Shown one piece after another: positions 8,001 through 15,990 of a DNA stretch of 20,766 nt (position 1 is the first letter of the stretch; each line of letters begins with the position of its first letter). The stretch is taken from assembly GCA_023356515.1 (NCBI GenBank), contig JAKQYG010000013.1, forward strand, positions 1 through 20,766, given 5' to 3'. Origin of the DNA: Trichodesmium sp. MAG_R04 (GTDB lineage: Bacteria; Cyanobacteriota; Cyanobacteriia; Cyanobacteriales; Microcoleaceae). Both the position numbers and the translations under genes were made by a program. The notes beneath the pieces were generated by a model that was given only the letters and a program-made list of their open reading frames with translations, did no database searches and had not been told where the DNA came from.

Positions 8001-8223
8001 ATCTGGTAAAGTTGTCCGTAATTGCAAAGTACGAGTACTTCGCAATGGAGAAATCATACATGAAGGTATATTGGACTCTCTCAGGCGTATGAAGGATGAT
8101 ATTAAAGAAGTAAGTGCAGGTTATGAATGTGGTATTAGTTTTGACGGCTTTAATAATTGGAGTGAAGGTGATATAATTGAAGCTTATCAGATGGTAACTA
8201 AGCGTCGGAAACTTTCTGTATAA
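5056..8223 (+). CDS. infB: Translation initiation factor IF-2
   Basis: IF-2 is the GTPase that brings initiator tRNA to the 30S subunit and promotes 50S joining. The 1055 residues contain an IF2_N helical module (about 1-55, KVRIYELSKELNL), a very long Lys/Pro/Ser-rich disordered linker (about 60-465), a second IF2_N module (about 470-530) and the G domain. GHVDHGKT lies at 561-568, DTPGH at 611-615 and NKID at 665-668, followed by the beta-barrel and C-terminal tRNA-binding domains. The large size is due to the linker, as is usual in cyanobacteria. I prefer ATG 5056 to 5050: GAGGG (5042-5046) is then nine bases away instead of three, and cyanobacterial IF-2 normally begins MN.GKVRIYEL. Confidence 0.96.
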   Translation: MNSGKVRIYELSKELNLENKDILAVCQRLNISVKSHSSTITESEAELIRTTAENLPHSPSQSAAPEKSDSQNQDSGSSYNEQKKQQILEVRKLKTLVEKSQQKKHSKIHSNLVATPPKTSVLDNQVKPVGRSKPNSSLKSETLKDKSDSEVSNNSLMQRPDRPLNKGNSVDKNRASEKTNSNEKLTVAVPKLVAPPERTVTPSLNRNLRNSNLNKPNQKNKKPRQEGKKRKDREEKPIEKATIVSKKENKDTPHNNRESIKISPSTPETSPQFKQKYRDKPTVKLKQEQKPQLAPKPTQMAPKPKLAMPVTEESTDINLGLNVEGKGEEDNVIETINYGLEKPRRKTIIPNRPTLTKVKKGSKWEEEEEDTGEVIQKSAKSITKAKRLRVKPLLEDEDEELAELLNKPAPVTMSLSLARPTKPKSFAEKNKSQSSSNTSNIKKKSHQSLEYVKPEGNEKTKPAEVKPVEKLVINSSMTVQELALALAVPETEIIRRLFMKGIAVNITESLDIPTIEMVVQEEGISIEISEEQSAAEKTTEMLEDGDLASLQRRPPVVTIMGHVDHGKTSLLDSIRATKVAAGEAGGITQHIGAYHADVEHEGQMQQIVFLDTPGHEAFTAMRARGARVTDIAVLVVAADDGVQPQTIEAISHAKAAKVPLIVAINKIDKEEANPDRVKQELMEHGLVPEEWGGDSIMIPVSAIQKQNLDTLLEMILLVSEVEVLQANPERFAKGTVIEANLDKARGPVATLLVQNGTLRVGDIVIAGSVYGKVRAMIDDRGYRVDKASPSFAVEVLGLRDVPQAGDEFEVFENEKKASAITAERADAKRESRIMRRASLGAVSVRAQEGELKELNLILKADVQGSIEAIVAALRQLPQREVQLRLLLSGAGEITETDIDLAAASEAVIIGFNTTMASGARQAADAAGVDVREYNIIYKLLDDIQGAMEGLLDPELVEESLGEVEVRAVFTVNRGAVAGCYVLSGKVVRNCKVRVLRNGEIIHEGILDSLRRMKDDIKEVSAGYECGISFDGFNNWSEGDIIEAYQMVTKRRKLSV

Positions 8224-8421
8224 ATTAGTTAGGCTTGGATAAGATCAGATAATTTTTTTTAAAGTAGTGTTTATCATTTCTAAAAGTCAATATATGCTGA
8301 CAATATAATCTGATAGTAATACTTGGTTTGTTGTTTGTAAGCTATCCTTAAATAGAGAAGAGGCTAAAGTACTAGCAACTTCATGATTTAAATTGCGTCT
8401 TTCATTAATCAGATAAATATT

Positions 8422-8601
8422 ATGACTAATATTAGTGTTACTTCAATTTGGGATAGTTTGAAGCAGGCGATCGCTTCAACTTCGGGGTTTCAGAGATGGC
8501 AATTGGAACGCAAATTTAATAGTAATGATCAGCAAGATATACCATTAGATCGACAAGTTAGTTTATATTTACGAGAAACTCTTGAAACACTAGCTTATTA
8601 A
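8422..8601 (+). CDS. Small conserved-looking cyanobacterial protein, 59 aa
   Basis: The ATG at 8422 opens 59 codons ending at TAA 8601. The protein is soluble, with a tryptophan-containing helix (SIWDSLKQAIASTSGF), a basic middle and a C-terminal helix ending YLRETLETLAY. I recall short cyanobacterial proteins with this F.RW....YLRETLETLAY pattern, of unknown function; no database check was possible. A HIP1 octamer lies within the gene (8467-8474) and a terminator follows nine bases after the stop. Both support a real gene. It lies 198 bases after infB and could be a separate unit; TATAAT at 8304-8309 is a possible -10. No ribosome binding site is seen. Confidence 0.72.
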   Translation: MTNISVTSIWDSLKQAIASTSGFQRWQLERKFNSNDQQDIPLDRQVSLYLRETLETLAY

Positions 8602-8609
8602 AATAAAGT

Positions 8610-8628
8610 AAGCCATATATGGTTTTTT
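8610..8628 (+). terminator. Intrinsic terminator after the small gene
   Basis: AAGCCA (8610-8615) pairs with TGGTTT (8620-8625) around loop TATA, with one G-T pair, and is followed by T-rich sequence (TTTTTTGTTATTTTTTT). It begins nine bases after the stop of the 59-codon gene. Confidence 0.6.
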
Positions 8629-8663
8629 GTTATTTTTTTAGTTTTATAGAAGGTTCTTCTGTG

Positions 8664-8859
8664 GGGCTTGCTGATAGAAGTCTTTTTAAAAAATAGGTAG
8701 GGTTTGCTGAAAAAGTCTTTTTAGGTTGGGAGTAGAGAGTAGTAAATAGGAAATAGGAGGCCAGGAGTTGGGAGAAATAGGAATTACAGAGGGGGTGATA
8801 GTAATAACTGCCCCTTAGCTTTTCTTTTATGGTTAGCCCGAAATCCTAACTTTTTCAGC
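8664..8859. repeat. Decayed repeat cluster with direct and inverted copies
   Basis: Two near-identical segments of about 24 bases, GGGCTTGCTGATAGAAGTC (from 8664) and GGGTTTGCTGAAAAAGTC (from 8700), both end in CTTTTTA. The 11-mer GCTGAAAAAGT (8706-8716) recurs inverted as ACTTTTTCAGC (8849-8859). Between them is a purine-rich stretch made of variants of GGGAGTAG and AAATAGGA. This looks like a degenerate MITE or insertion-sequence end. It fills most of the spacer 8602-8884. Confidence 0.5.
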
Positions 8860-8884
8860 TTACACCACTAAAAAGCTGGCACTT

Positions 8885-9145
8885 TTACTCCAAACGAAAC
8901 AACCAAATCATCAGAACCATAATTCCTACTTGTAAAGCAAAGTTAGGAAAAGCAGAGCCAATGTTTTGGCCGGCAATGATTTTGACTAGAGAAATAAAAG
9001 CTCCAATAAAACCAGAAACTGTGAAAGCCACATAGATAAATTTTCGTAATCCTCGATAAGGAGCATTTATTTCAGCTCTAAGGCGAGCATATTTTTCTGG
9101 AGCTTTAATTTTAAGATGAGAATTGTTTGAGTTTGAAGTTTGCAT
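8885..9145 (-). CDS. DUF3493 (LPA1/Rep27-like) small membrane protein
   Basis: The 86-residue protein has a charged N-terminus, then KYARLRAEINAPYRGLRKFIYVAF, then two membrane segments (about 39-59 and 67-83) ending LIWLFRLE or similar. The motif RLRAE..APYRGLRKF followed by a hydrophobic pair is typical of DUF3493. To my knowledge this domain also occurs in the plant/algal LPA1/REP27 proteins involved in photosystem II assembly and D1 turnover. A thylakoid role here is inference from that link. It stands alone on the - strand, convergent with the infB side; its stop abuts the repeat cluster. ATG 9145 is the only reasonable start. Confidence 0.8.
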   Translation of the reverse strand: MQTSNSNNSHLKIKAPEKYARLRAEINAPYRGLRKFIYVAFTVSGFIGAFISLVKIIAGQNIGSAFPNFALQVGIMVLMIWLFRLE

Positions 9146-9442
9146 AGTAATAAGAAACAGAATTAAAAAATATTATAATCCCATATTTAGTGCCACAAAT
9201 ATACTACAAAGTCATTTTTAACGAAGAAGATGGGTTCCATGCTTTGTTCTTAGTAATAATTATCAATAGTTTATTTAATATGTATTTTTACTTACAAACT
9301 TCATTGTTATTATCAGGGAAGGCTTTCAATCGCTAGTTGAAGATACTAAATTTTGACATGGGGAATGTAAGTTATATTGTTAATAGTCTGAATCAGATAG
9401 TAAAATTAGTATTTAGTATTCAGCTTCATACTTAACTTTACC

Positions 9443-10669
9443 TTACCTTTGTAGTACTAACAAAATTGTTTGAAACGAACCAACAACAATGCCTAAAACT
9501 CCACCCAAATTAACAATAGCTTGTAACTCATTTCTAACAATTAGATTAACAGCAACTTCCAATTCTTCAGGAGAAGTACCCTTGATACGGTCAATAATCA
9601 CTTGATCTATATTTAAAATAGGAATTGCCAAAGCGACAATACTTTCTAAATCTCGCTCCAAATAACGCTCTAAAACCAAAGCTAATTCTCGACTCACTAA
9701 CTCCAGAGAACTATTCATTATTGATGAAGCTTGTAAACGATTAATAATTAAATCCGCAATATGCTCCCAATCAACAGAAAAACTTAAAGCTTGAATCAAA
9801 TCAGCACCATGTTCTTGTATATATAAACGTACACTATCCCCCATAGTATTTCTTAACTGGCGTACAGTAGAAACGGGTAAATTTTGCATTGAAAGGTTGT
9901 GTAACCATTCCTGAATTCTTTCTTTAATACCCAATGCAGTAATTAATTCCATTAAGCGTTGATTAGTTAAATCTCTCTCATCCAAACAAAAAGTTCTCAA
10001 CCTAGTTAGAGTATTACGTAGCCCAAACAAATTAACTACTAACCAATAAGTACCACTAGCTTTTTCTCGAAAACCTTCATCAATAATGGAAATATTTTGA
10101 TCCGTTAGAAAATCAATTAAAGTCTGTCTCAATACATCTGGTGGTAAAACAACTTTAAGTAGCCAATCTGATAATTGAGCGGCCTGCATTTCAGTTAGTT
10201 GAAACTCTAGTAAAATCTGGTCAAAAATTTGGTTTAGTTGAGCTTCTAAAAAACCTTCTCTCTTTGCCCAAACCTTAAGAAGTCGTGGCAAAGATTGACC
10301 CAATAAATCCCGTAAAATATTTGCCAGAATTTTGGTACTTCTGGCATTTGTATCAAGCTTCAATTGGTCTAAAGACATTCGTAGCAGCCATAGAAGAGCT
10401 GCTTCCATCCGTTCAGTTTGTAATAAACGACGTGCTAAATTTTGCAACTCCGATGGAGTTAACAAAGAACCCATAATAGTATCAGCAACTCGTTTTGCCA
10501 AACGTTCTTGTTTAGCAGGAATTAACCCAGGAGTAAAGGGTAGCTTTCGCCTAAAAATATAATAAGGACGATAAGGACGAAATAGCATTTTTATAGCTAT
10601 ATCATTAGTGAAATAGCCAATAAGTCCACCTACAATTGGTGGTGCAAAATAAATCCAGATATTATACAA
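9443..10669 (-). CDS. DUF445 family membrane protein
   Basis: The 408-residue length and layout fit DUF445: an N-terminal membrane segment (about 5-22), then the signature GYFTNDIAIKMLFRP (18-32) and PFTPGLIPAKQ (44-54), a long helical middle with many amphipathic repeats, and a C-terminal membrane segment (about 385-404). The biochemical function of the family is unknown. The start is 62 bases after the menG stop on the same strand, so it may be the last gene of a response regulator-menG-DUF445 unit. No terminator with a clear T run is visible after its stop; the 297-base spacer 9146-9442 holds only AT-rich DNA and a short AAGGCTTTCA repeat match. Confidence 0.9.
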   Translation of the reverse strand: MYNIWIYFAPPIVGGLIGYFTNDIAIKMLFRPYRPYYIFRRKLPFTPGLIPAKQERLAKRVADTIMGSLLTPSELQNLARRLLQTERMEAALLWLLRMSLDQLKLDTNARSTKILANILRDLLGQSLPRLLKVWAKREGFLEAQLNQIFDQILLEFQLTEMQAAQLSDWLLKVVLPPDVLRQTLIDFLTDQNISIIDEGFREKASGTYWLVVNLFGLRNTLTRLRTFCLDERDLTNQRLMELITALGIKERIQEWLHNLSMQNLPVSTVRQLRNTMGDSVRLYIQEHGADLIQALSFSVDWEHIADLIINRLQASSIMNSSLELVSRELALVLERYLERDLESIVALAIPILNIDQVIIDRIKGTSPEELEVAVNLIVRNELQAIVNLGGVLGIVVGSFQTILLVLQR

Positions 10670-10731
10670 TTGCAGTTACCTAAAAGCAAAGTTGAAAGCC
10701 CCGTCTATTCTTTGCTACAACTTAGGAAGAA

Positions 10732-11433
10732 TTATTTTGTAATTACTAATATTCCCATCATACCCCCAATAATAGGGTAATGTCTAGCATTGACAAATCC
10801 TGCTTGATATGCTAAATCTATTTGTTCTTTACCTGTGGGAAATTTGGTTAGACTAGGACTAATATAAGCGTATTGCTTAGTCAAGCCAAAATTACTAGCT
10901 ACAGGGACTACAACTGTATCTAGATACCACTGTTGAAAGTGTCGTATGGCCGAACTACTAGGACAATGCATATCTAGAATCGCTGCCTTGGCATTAGGCT
11001 TCAAGACCCGATATAACTCTTGCAAACAAAGGGGAATATTTGATATATTACGTAGGCCATAAGCCATTGTAGCACAATCAAAATAATTATCAGTAAAAGG
11101 CAGACTCAAAGCATTAGCTTCAACCCAGTGAATAGGACTAGTTTTGTTCAAGATAGGAAGTTGGCGGTTATGAGCAATTGCTAACTGATCCACAGAAAAA
11201 TCGACCCCAAATACCTGACCTGTAGTCCCCACAAACTTAGCCAGCATACAAGCAAGATCACCACTACCACAACACAAATCTAGACAAGTAGAGCCATAGT
11301 TAGGTTCACTCCACACTACAGCCATGTGCTTCCAGATTTTATGTATTCCCAGACTTAATAAATTATTAAGTTGGTCATAGACTGGGGCAATTTTGTTAAA
11401 TATAGCTTTAACTTCTGTGGAATTATCAATCAT
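10732..11433 (-). CDS. menG: MenG/UbiE-family quinone C-methyltransferase
   Basis: A SAM-dependent methyltransferase. In cyanobacteria the UbiE/MenG homologue methylates 2-phytyl-1,4-naphthoquinone in the last step of phylloquinone synthesis for photosystem I. The 233 residues begin with the family motif IFNKIAPVYDQLNNLLSLG (11-29). The SAM-binding motif DLCCGSGDLA is at 52-61, with GVDFS at 76-80 forming the second strand. Next come the substrate-region phrase FDCATMAYGLRN and the C-terminal IGGMMGILVITK. All expected motifs are present and the length is typical. The upstream response regulator ends 24 bases before the start, so the two are likely co-transcribed. The exact quinone substrate is inferred from lineage. 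Confidence 0.92.
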   Translation of the reverse strand: MIDNSTEVKAIFNKIAPVYDQLNNLLSLGIHKIWKHMAVVWSEPNYGSTCLDLCCGSGDLACMLAKFVGTTGQVFGVDFSVDQLAIAHNRQLPILNKTSPIHWVEANALSLPFTDNYFDCATMAYGLRNISNIPLCLQELYRVLKPNAKAAILDMHCPSSSAIRHFQQWYLDTVVVPVASNFGLTKQYAYISPSLTKFPTGKEQIDLAYQAGFVNARHYPIIGGMMGILVITK

Positions 11434-11457
11434 AGAATTAAGTCAAAATTTTCAGTT

Positions 11458-12402
11458 TCAAGCTATTCTAAAGCTATTCAAAGTCAATGCTAGTAATTGA
11501 GCTGAGATATTAATTGTACTTAGTTCTTCTGGGCGTAGTGTACTAGTTTCTTGCCATTGCAGCGACATCAAGGCCAGAAGTTTTTGGCGATGGGAAATTG
11601 GAATAACAAGATGAGTCTCTATTCCTAAAGTTTGATAATGTAAAAAATCACAAAGTCTAGCATCTTGTGAAAGATTTATCACAGATTGTACATTCCCAGA
11701 AGTTATTGCTTCCATTGCTAGAGGATCCTTAGCCAACAAGTTGTCCACTTTGCCCACTTTACTACTACATCCTTGAATTGAGCTTAAACTATTATTCTCA
11801 ACCAATTGCAAAATACATATGTCTGTAGAAAAAGTTTTAGCGTAGATAAATGAAATTTCTACCAAAGCTTCCTCAATGCTCTCAGACTTCTGAGAAACAT
11901 GGACAACAGTGTTTAACAAATTCAATTCAGTTTGAGACCTTTCGATATCTTCAGTACGTTGATTTAAAACTTCATAAGTCTGTACAGCCTGTTTTATAAT
12001 TACCTTTAATTCATTTGGCTCCCAAGGCTTAGTAATAAACTTATATATTTGTCCAGAATTGATGGCCTCTACTAAATCTTCAATATCAGTAAATCCGGTG
12101 AGAATAATTCTGATTGTATTAGGAAACTGAAGCAAAGTTTTACTTAAAAACTCTGTACCTTTCATTTCTGGCATCCGTTGATCAGATATAATAACTGCCA
12201 TCTCTCCCTCTAAGGCCAAAATTTCCAACGCCTTAATTCCACTTTCAGCTCTAAGAACACTAAAATCTCGCCGGAAAGCCCGATAGAGTAAGTCCAAATT
12301 ATCTGGTTCATCATCTACTACCAGTATTTTAGGTTTCCTTTTTCTGGTTAGGTTGATCAGTTGATTTCTAATGCTATCTAAATGTTGAGGAATTACTTCC
12401 AT
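11458..12402 (-). CDS. Response regulator with REC and GAF domains
   Basis: The REC domain (about 24-145) has the acidic pair D30-D31, the phosphoacceptor D74 in ISDQRMPEM, T102 in LTGFTD and K125 in FITKPWEP. This QRMPEM..T..L and KPW pattern is shared with the RpfG-like REC group. A coiled linker (145-165) leads to a GAF-like domain (about 165-310), with SFIYAKTFSTDICILQLVE and ETHLVIPISHRQKLLALMSLQW. No cysteine in a clear bilin-binding context (for example CH) is seen, so the GAF ligand is unknown. There is no output enzyme or DNA-binding domain; it may act through partner proteins. No histidine kinase lies in the window. It is the first gene of a - strand unit with menG and DUF445. Confidence 0.88.
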   Translation of the reverse strand: MEVIPQHLDSIRNQLINLTRKRKPKILVVDDEPDNLDLLYRAFRRDFSVLRAESGIKALEILALEGEMAVIISDQRMPEMKGTEFLSKTLLQFPNTIRIILTGFTDIEDLVEAINSGQIYKFITKPWEPNELKVIIKQAVQTYEVLNQRTEDIERSQTELNLLNTVVHVSQKSESIEEALVEISFIYAKTFSTDICILQLVENNSLSSIQGCSSKVGKVDNLLAKDPLAMEAITSGNVQSVINLSQDARLCDFLHYQTLGIETHLVIPISHRQKLLALMSLQWQETSTLRPEELSTINISAQLLALTLNSFRIA

Positions 12403-13312
12403 TCATGCAAACCTCTTCAATTGTACCTCTACAGTAGCATAGTACTGATTCTATCCATAAACTATAAAGTAAAGATCTACTTTTAAATAATTATCTAGCT
12501 ATGAAGTGCTGATGCAAGCCAGTTACATTTTTAATTTCACCTAAATAAAATTACTATAGGCCATATTAATTATGTGAAATATAAAAATAGGGGATTAGAG
12601 GACATTAAATATACAAGATGTGAATAATAAAATTTTTGTAGTAGGGGAAAATGACCACTAAATCTGTGCCTCAGGGCCAGCCCTAAGTACTGTAATTATC
12701 CGGACTAACAAACCTAAACCTGGAGAGATGATAAATAAGGTAAAACCCTCTTGGGGTAAGCTTAAGAGAAGCTTGTCTTCAGAAAAAAATAGGGATTGAG
12801 GATGGGATATTTAAGATACTGACCGGTCATTAAGTGAACAAAATGACCTAATTTATTCGTTAATATTCTAAATATCAAGGCCAAATGCCAATAGTATCTT
12901 TCAGGATTTACAGCTACTTTGTCACCCCCCATATACCTAAACAATAAACTGGGCTTATTACCCTTATTGCTACAAAATTTTGTCTTATAATTATATTCCC
13001 GCATAAGTCCTAAATTATAAAAGTTAGCTGATTGTCCGAAAATAGTTAAAATCCTCTAGTTATCATCTAACACTCAAATTTTGGTATCATTGTCATGTTA
13101 ATTATTACTTGTCATTACCAACTGTTGGAGTGAATGCAGATGTTAATGGAAGTCTCAATATTTAAATAGAAGTATTCCAAAATGTATTTAGTAATGGGAT
13201 AGAGGGTGTTATAGTTCACACCATTCAGGTAACATTTAATTAAACACTTATTAGCAATAATATTTTTCTATATTTTTAACTATATTCATTTGTAAACAAA
13301 ACCCTATAAATT
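12403..13312. other. Gene-poor 0.9-kb spacer with small palindromes
   Basis: I see no convincing gene. A - strand open frame of 80 codons (12762-13004) has no recognisable family. Visible structures are GGTCATT (12825-12831) with AATGACC (12842-12848), and two AAGCTT sites (12758-12763, 12769-12774) forming a short palindrome next to CCCTCTTGGGG. The stretch must hold the divergent promoters of the response regulator and raf1, but no clear -35/-10 pair stands out. A decayed insertion sequence is possible. Confidence 0.5.
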
Positions 13313-14431
13313 ATGACTGAAAGACCACAAAATTTACCAAGCCAACAACAACAATCAACAAATCCAGTAGATGCAGAAAACTTAATTGGCTTGCTCCGTC
13401 GTAAAGAAAATAGTTGGGTAGAGTGGGGAAATGCTTGTGCTGCTCTCCAAAAGGCTGGATATACTTCTCAGGAAATATTTGAGAAAACAGGATTTGAACC
13501 GATACAGCAAAATCAGGTGATAGTGGGGTCTCAAGTTTATACAAGCCTTGTCAATGCTAACATTAAGAAAGATCTTCTAATGCCAAGCAAAACAGATGTC
13601 CTATCACGCTTTGAAAGATCGGGTAGTGATATTCTTTACGAATTGAGGATTTTAACTCAGGAACAAAGAATCATTGCAGCTGAGTTTATAGTTGCTCATA
13701 ATCTTGATGCTGATGATGTCAAAGATTTAGTAAGAGCAATCAAAGATTTTGCTCGGATAACGACAATACCAGAAGGATTTTCTGATTCTCCTGGAGATAT
13801 AGTAGCGTATCAATGTTGGAAACAAGCTAGGCAACAAAACGACCTACAACATAGGTCTCGTCTAATTGCTAAAGGTCTGAAATTAGTAGATTCTCAAACA
13901 GCTAGAAAACAGCTTGAACAACTATTAACTGATTTTACTGTTGTTTCTCAGAGACCAGCTCCCCGTTTGCCGGTTTATCGACTGGAGTTAGAAGAAGAGT
14001 TACCTCGTATTTTACCGGTTGTCGGAAAATTACCGCTCAATACAGCAGATTTTAAGGCAGTACCTCTGGTTGAAGAAGTAGAACCATTTAGAATGGTCAA
14101 ATTTTCTGGTGGAGCAGGTGCTTGGGTAGCGATACCTGGATGGCGAGTTGTCATGCAAGCAGAAGATCCTGTAGTGATAATTGAAAATAGCGATCGCTTG
14201 CCGACTCCTATACCTGCTGCTACTGAAGAAGTTTTATTGATTATAGATAGAAATCAACGTCAATGGCATGAGGATGGCTATTTTATCGTGGACCAAGGCG
14301 GTAAAATAGTAATGCAATGGTTTGATGAGGAGCCTAATATACTGTTACTTGGGAGAGCTTTACTTGTATTAAGACCTAAAAAGATTCTTGATCAAGAACT
14401 GATTAAAGACTTGTGGCAAATTGAAGAATAG
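13313..14431 (+). CDS. raf1: Rubisco accumulation factor 1 (Raf1)
   Basis: Raf1 is a dimeric chaperone that helps assemble the Rubisco large-subunit octamer in the cytoplasm or during carboxysome formation. The 372 residues show the expected order: a disordered Gln-rich start (1-20), the helical N-terminal domain with LIGLLRRKENSWVEWGNAC and GYTSQEIFEKTGFEPIQQN (about 24-68), further helices to about 205, a linker with RPAPRLPVYRLE (about 219-230), and the beta-rich C-terminal domain (about 230-372, FSGGAGAWVAIPGW onwards) that mediates dimerisation. Length is normal for the family. The rbcL/rbcS genes are not in the window, which is usual for raf1. No clear ribosome binding site precedes ATG 13313. 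A HIP1 octamer lies in the coding region at 14190. Confidence 0.93.
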   Translation: MTERPQNLPSQQQQSTNPVDAENLIGLLRRKENSWVEWGNACAALQKAGYTSQEIFEKTGFEPIQQNQVIVGSQVYTSLVNANIKKDLLMPSKTDVLSRFERSGSDILYELRILTQEQRIIAAEFIVAHNLDADDVKDLVRAIKDFARITTIPEGFSDSPGDIVAYQCWKQARQQNDLQHRSRLIAKGLKLVDSQTARKQLEQLLTDFTVVSQRPAPRLPVYRLELEEELPRILPVVGKLPLNTADFKAVPLVEEVEPFRMVKFSGGAGAWVAIPGWRVVMQAEDPVVIIENSDRLPTPIPAATEEVLLIIDRNQRQWHEDGYFIVDQGGKIVMQWFDEEPNILLLGRALLVLRPKKILDQELIKDLWQIEE

Positions 14432-14465
14432 ACGTTGCCAAAACGGAGTAGACAGTAGGAAATAT

Positions 14466-15638
14466 ATGAATCAAACAAAAGATAAACAAGTAACCATTCC
14501 TGTAATGAATACGCCTTGGGTAGATTCACCTTTTTTTGAACAAATTTTCAGCCAGTTAAATTTAGATAATGATACCAGAAAACTTGTTAAACAATTTGCA
14601 GAACAAGGCTATGTAATTATAGACGACTTAGGTATAGAAAATATTGGAGAAATTATAGACAGTATAGTTAAAGATTTAACTCCCATATATGGAGAAAAAG
14701 GGAAAGTAGAATCGGCTTGGATTTATCATGATAGAATTCAAGATGCTTGGACATTCAATCAAGAGGTAAAAAAAATTGCCACTGCTCCCAAAATTATTAA
14801 CCTATTAAAAATAATTTATCAGCGAGAACCCATCCCTTTTCAAACTCTAAATTTTAGGTTTGGTACTCAACAATCTACCCATAGTGACAGTATACATTTT
14901 AGTTCAGTTCCAGCTAGATTTATGTGTGGAGTGTGGATAGCGTTGGAAGATATAGATGGGAATAATGGTCCGCTACATTATTATCCTGGGAGTCATAAAT
15001 TACCAATTTTTGATTTAAATGATTTGGGAATTACAGGCAGTTATCAGAATAAACCTTATGATTTTTATGCTGTATATGAAGAGTTTTTACAGTCATTAAT
15101 TGAATACAATGCTTTAAAAAAAGTAGAACTTTATGTAAAGAAAGGGCAAGCTTTAATTTGGGCAGCAAATTTACTTCATGGAGGTAGTCCAGTTTTAGAT
15201 AACAATAGAACTAGATATAGTCAGGTGACACATTATTATTTTTCTGACTGTATGTATTACATTCCTTTACTGTCTGATCCATTCCTATCTAGAATTCATT
15301 TTAAAGAAGTCAAGAATATGATCACAGGAGAAGTAGTAAATCATATTTATAATGGAAACCAAATAGAAATTAATCCAGAAGAATATGAGATAGAAAGATT
15401 AAAATATCAACTCTTACAATTTGAGGAGGAATTAGTAAAATTGCGACCTATAGCAATTAAGTCTCAGGATGAACTGAATGTATTAAAACCTCAGCTTCAA
15501 ACTGTTGAGTCAGAATTAGAAAAATCACGAAATCAGCTATATAATTCTCAAACAGAATTGAATTTATTGAAATATCAAAATCAGCTACTTGAGGTAGAAT
15601 TAGAAAGATTGAGAACGAAGTTGTATCAAAGTACTTGA
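14466..15638 (+). CDS. PhyH-family Fe(II)/2-oxoglutarate dioxygenase with coiled-coil tail
   Basis: The fold region (about 40-300) carries the HxD iron ligands (H139-S-D141), the distal histidine H238 in NLLHGGS, and R248/R250, one of which probably binds 2-oxoglutarate. The phrase GVWIALEDIDGNNGPLHYYPGSHK is typical of phytanoyl-CoA dioxygenase relatives. The substrate is unknown. Residues about 315-391 form a predicted coiled coil with Leu/Glu/Gln heptads (ELEKSRNQLYNSQTELNLL), which is not part of the usual family. ATG 14466 is chosen because AGGA lies five bases upstream (14457-14460); the earlier in-frame ATG 14421 would overlap raf1 and add an unrelated leader. It starts 34 bases after raf1 and may be co-transcribed, though no functional link is obvious. 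Confidence 0.88.
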   Translation: MNQTKDKQVTIPVMNTPWVDSPFFEQIFSQLNLDNDTRKLVKQFAEQGYVIIDDLGIENIGEIIDSIVKDLTPIYGEKGKVESAWIYHDRIQDAWTFNQEVKKIATAPKIINLLKIIYQREPIPFQTLNFRFGTQQSTHSDSIHFSSVPARFMCGVWIALEDIDGNNGPLHYYPGSHKLPIFDLNDLGITGSYQNKPYDFYAVYEEFLQSLIEYNALKKVELYVKKGQALIWAANLLHGGSPVLDNNRTRYSQVTHYYFSDCMYYIPLLSDPFLSRIHFKEVKNMITGEVVNHIYNGNQIEINPEEYEIERLKYQLLQFEEELVKLRPIAIKSQDELNVLKPQLQTVESELEKSRNQLYNSQTELNLLKYQNQLLEVELERLRTKLYQST

Positions 15639-15712
15639 ATCAAAATTATAAGATTAAATTTTCCCTGTTTCATCAAAGAAAATCTGAAAACACTGTAGGA
15701 GTTTTCATGTGG

Positions 15713-15807
15713 GTAGACCATAATAGGGATGTTCCATATAACATCCCTACAAGGTTTTAATTCTGACTTATAGTCATCTAGAAATTAATGGGGTTACTGT
15801 GGTCTAC
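15713..15807. repeat. Nested inverted repeat, possible mobile palindrome
   Basis: TAGGGATGTT (15724-15733) pairs perfectly with AACATCCCTA (15740-15749) around loop CCATAT. Outside this, GTAGACCA (15713-15720) is complementary to TGGTCTAC (15800-15807). The inner palindrome lies 85 bases after the PhyH stop and could act as a bidirectional terminator, since cysC converges from the other side, but no long T run follows. Similar TAGGGATGTT palindromes are, as I recall, dispersed in cyanobacterial genomes. The rest of the 352-base spacer 15639-15990 shows nothing recognisable. Confidence 0.6.
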
Positions 15808-15990
15808 TGAATTGAAAACCACCGAACATGATATAATACTTTTTATCAAAAGTCTTGCTATACTTGGAAGCTGACAAAATTACTTTTCTTCATAACCGAA
15901 GTTACGAAATATAAAGCATTTTCTCGAACTAATAATATTTATAAATATAAAATTCAAATATAGCATAGTTTCTGGTAATTGATATAACTT

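Noticed and set aside
8701..8800. Possible CRISPR-like or tandem array in the purine-rich tract
   Set aside because: Units are irregular variants of GGGAGTAG/AAATAGGA without constant repeats and spacers.
12762..13004. 80-codon - frame in the spacer before raf1
   Set aside because: No recognised domain, odd composition, no ribosome binding site, and it overlaps palindromes; could be part of a decayed element.
14421..14465. Earlier start codon for the PhyH dioxygenase
   Set aside because: It would overlap the raf1 end and add 15 residues unlike the family; ATG 14466 has AGGA five bases upstream.
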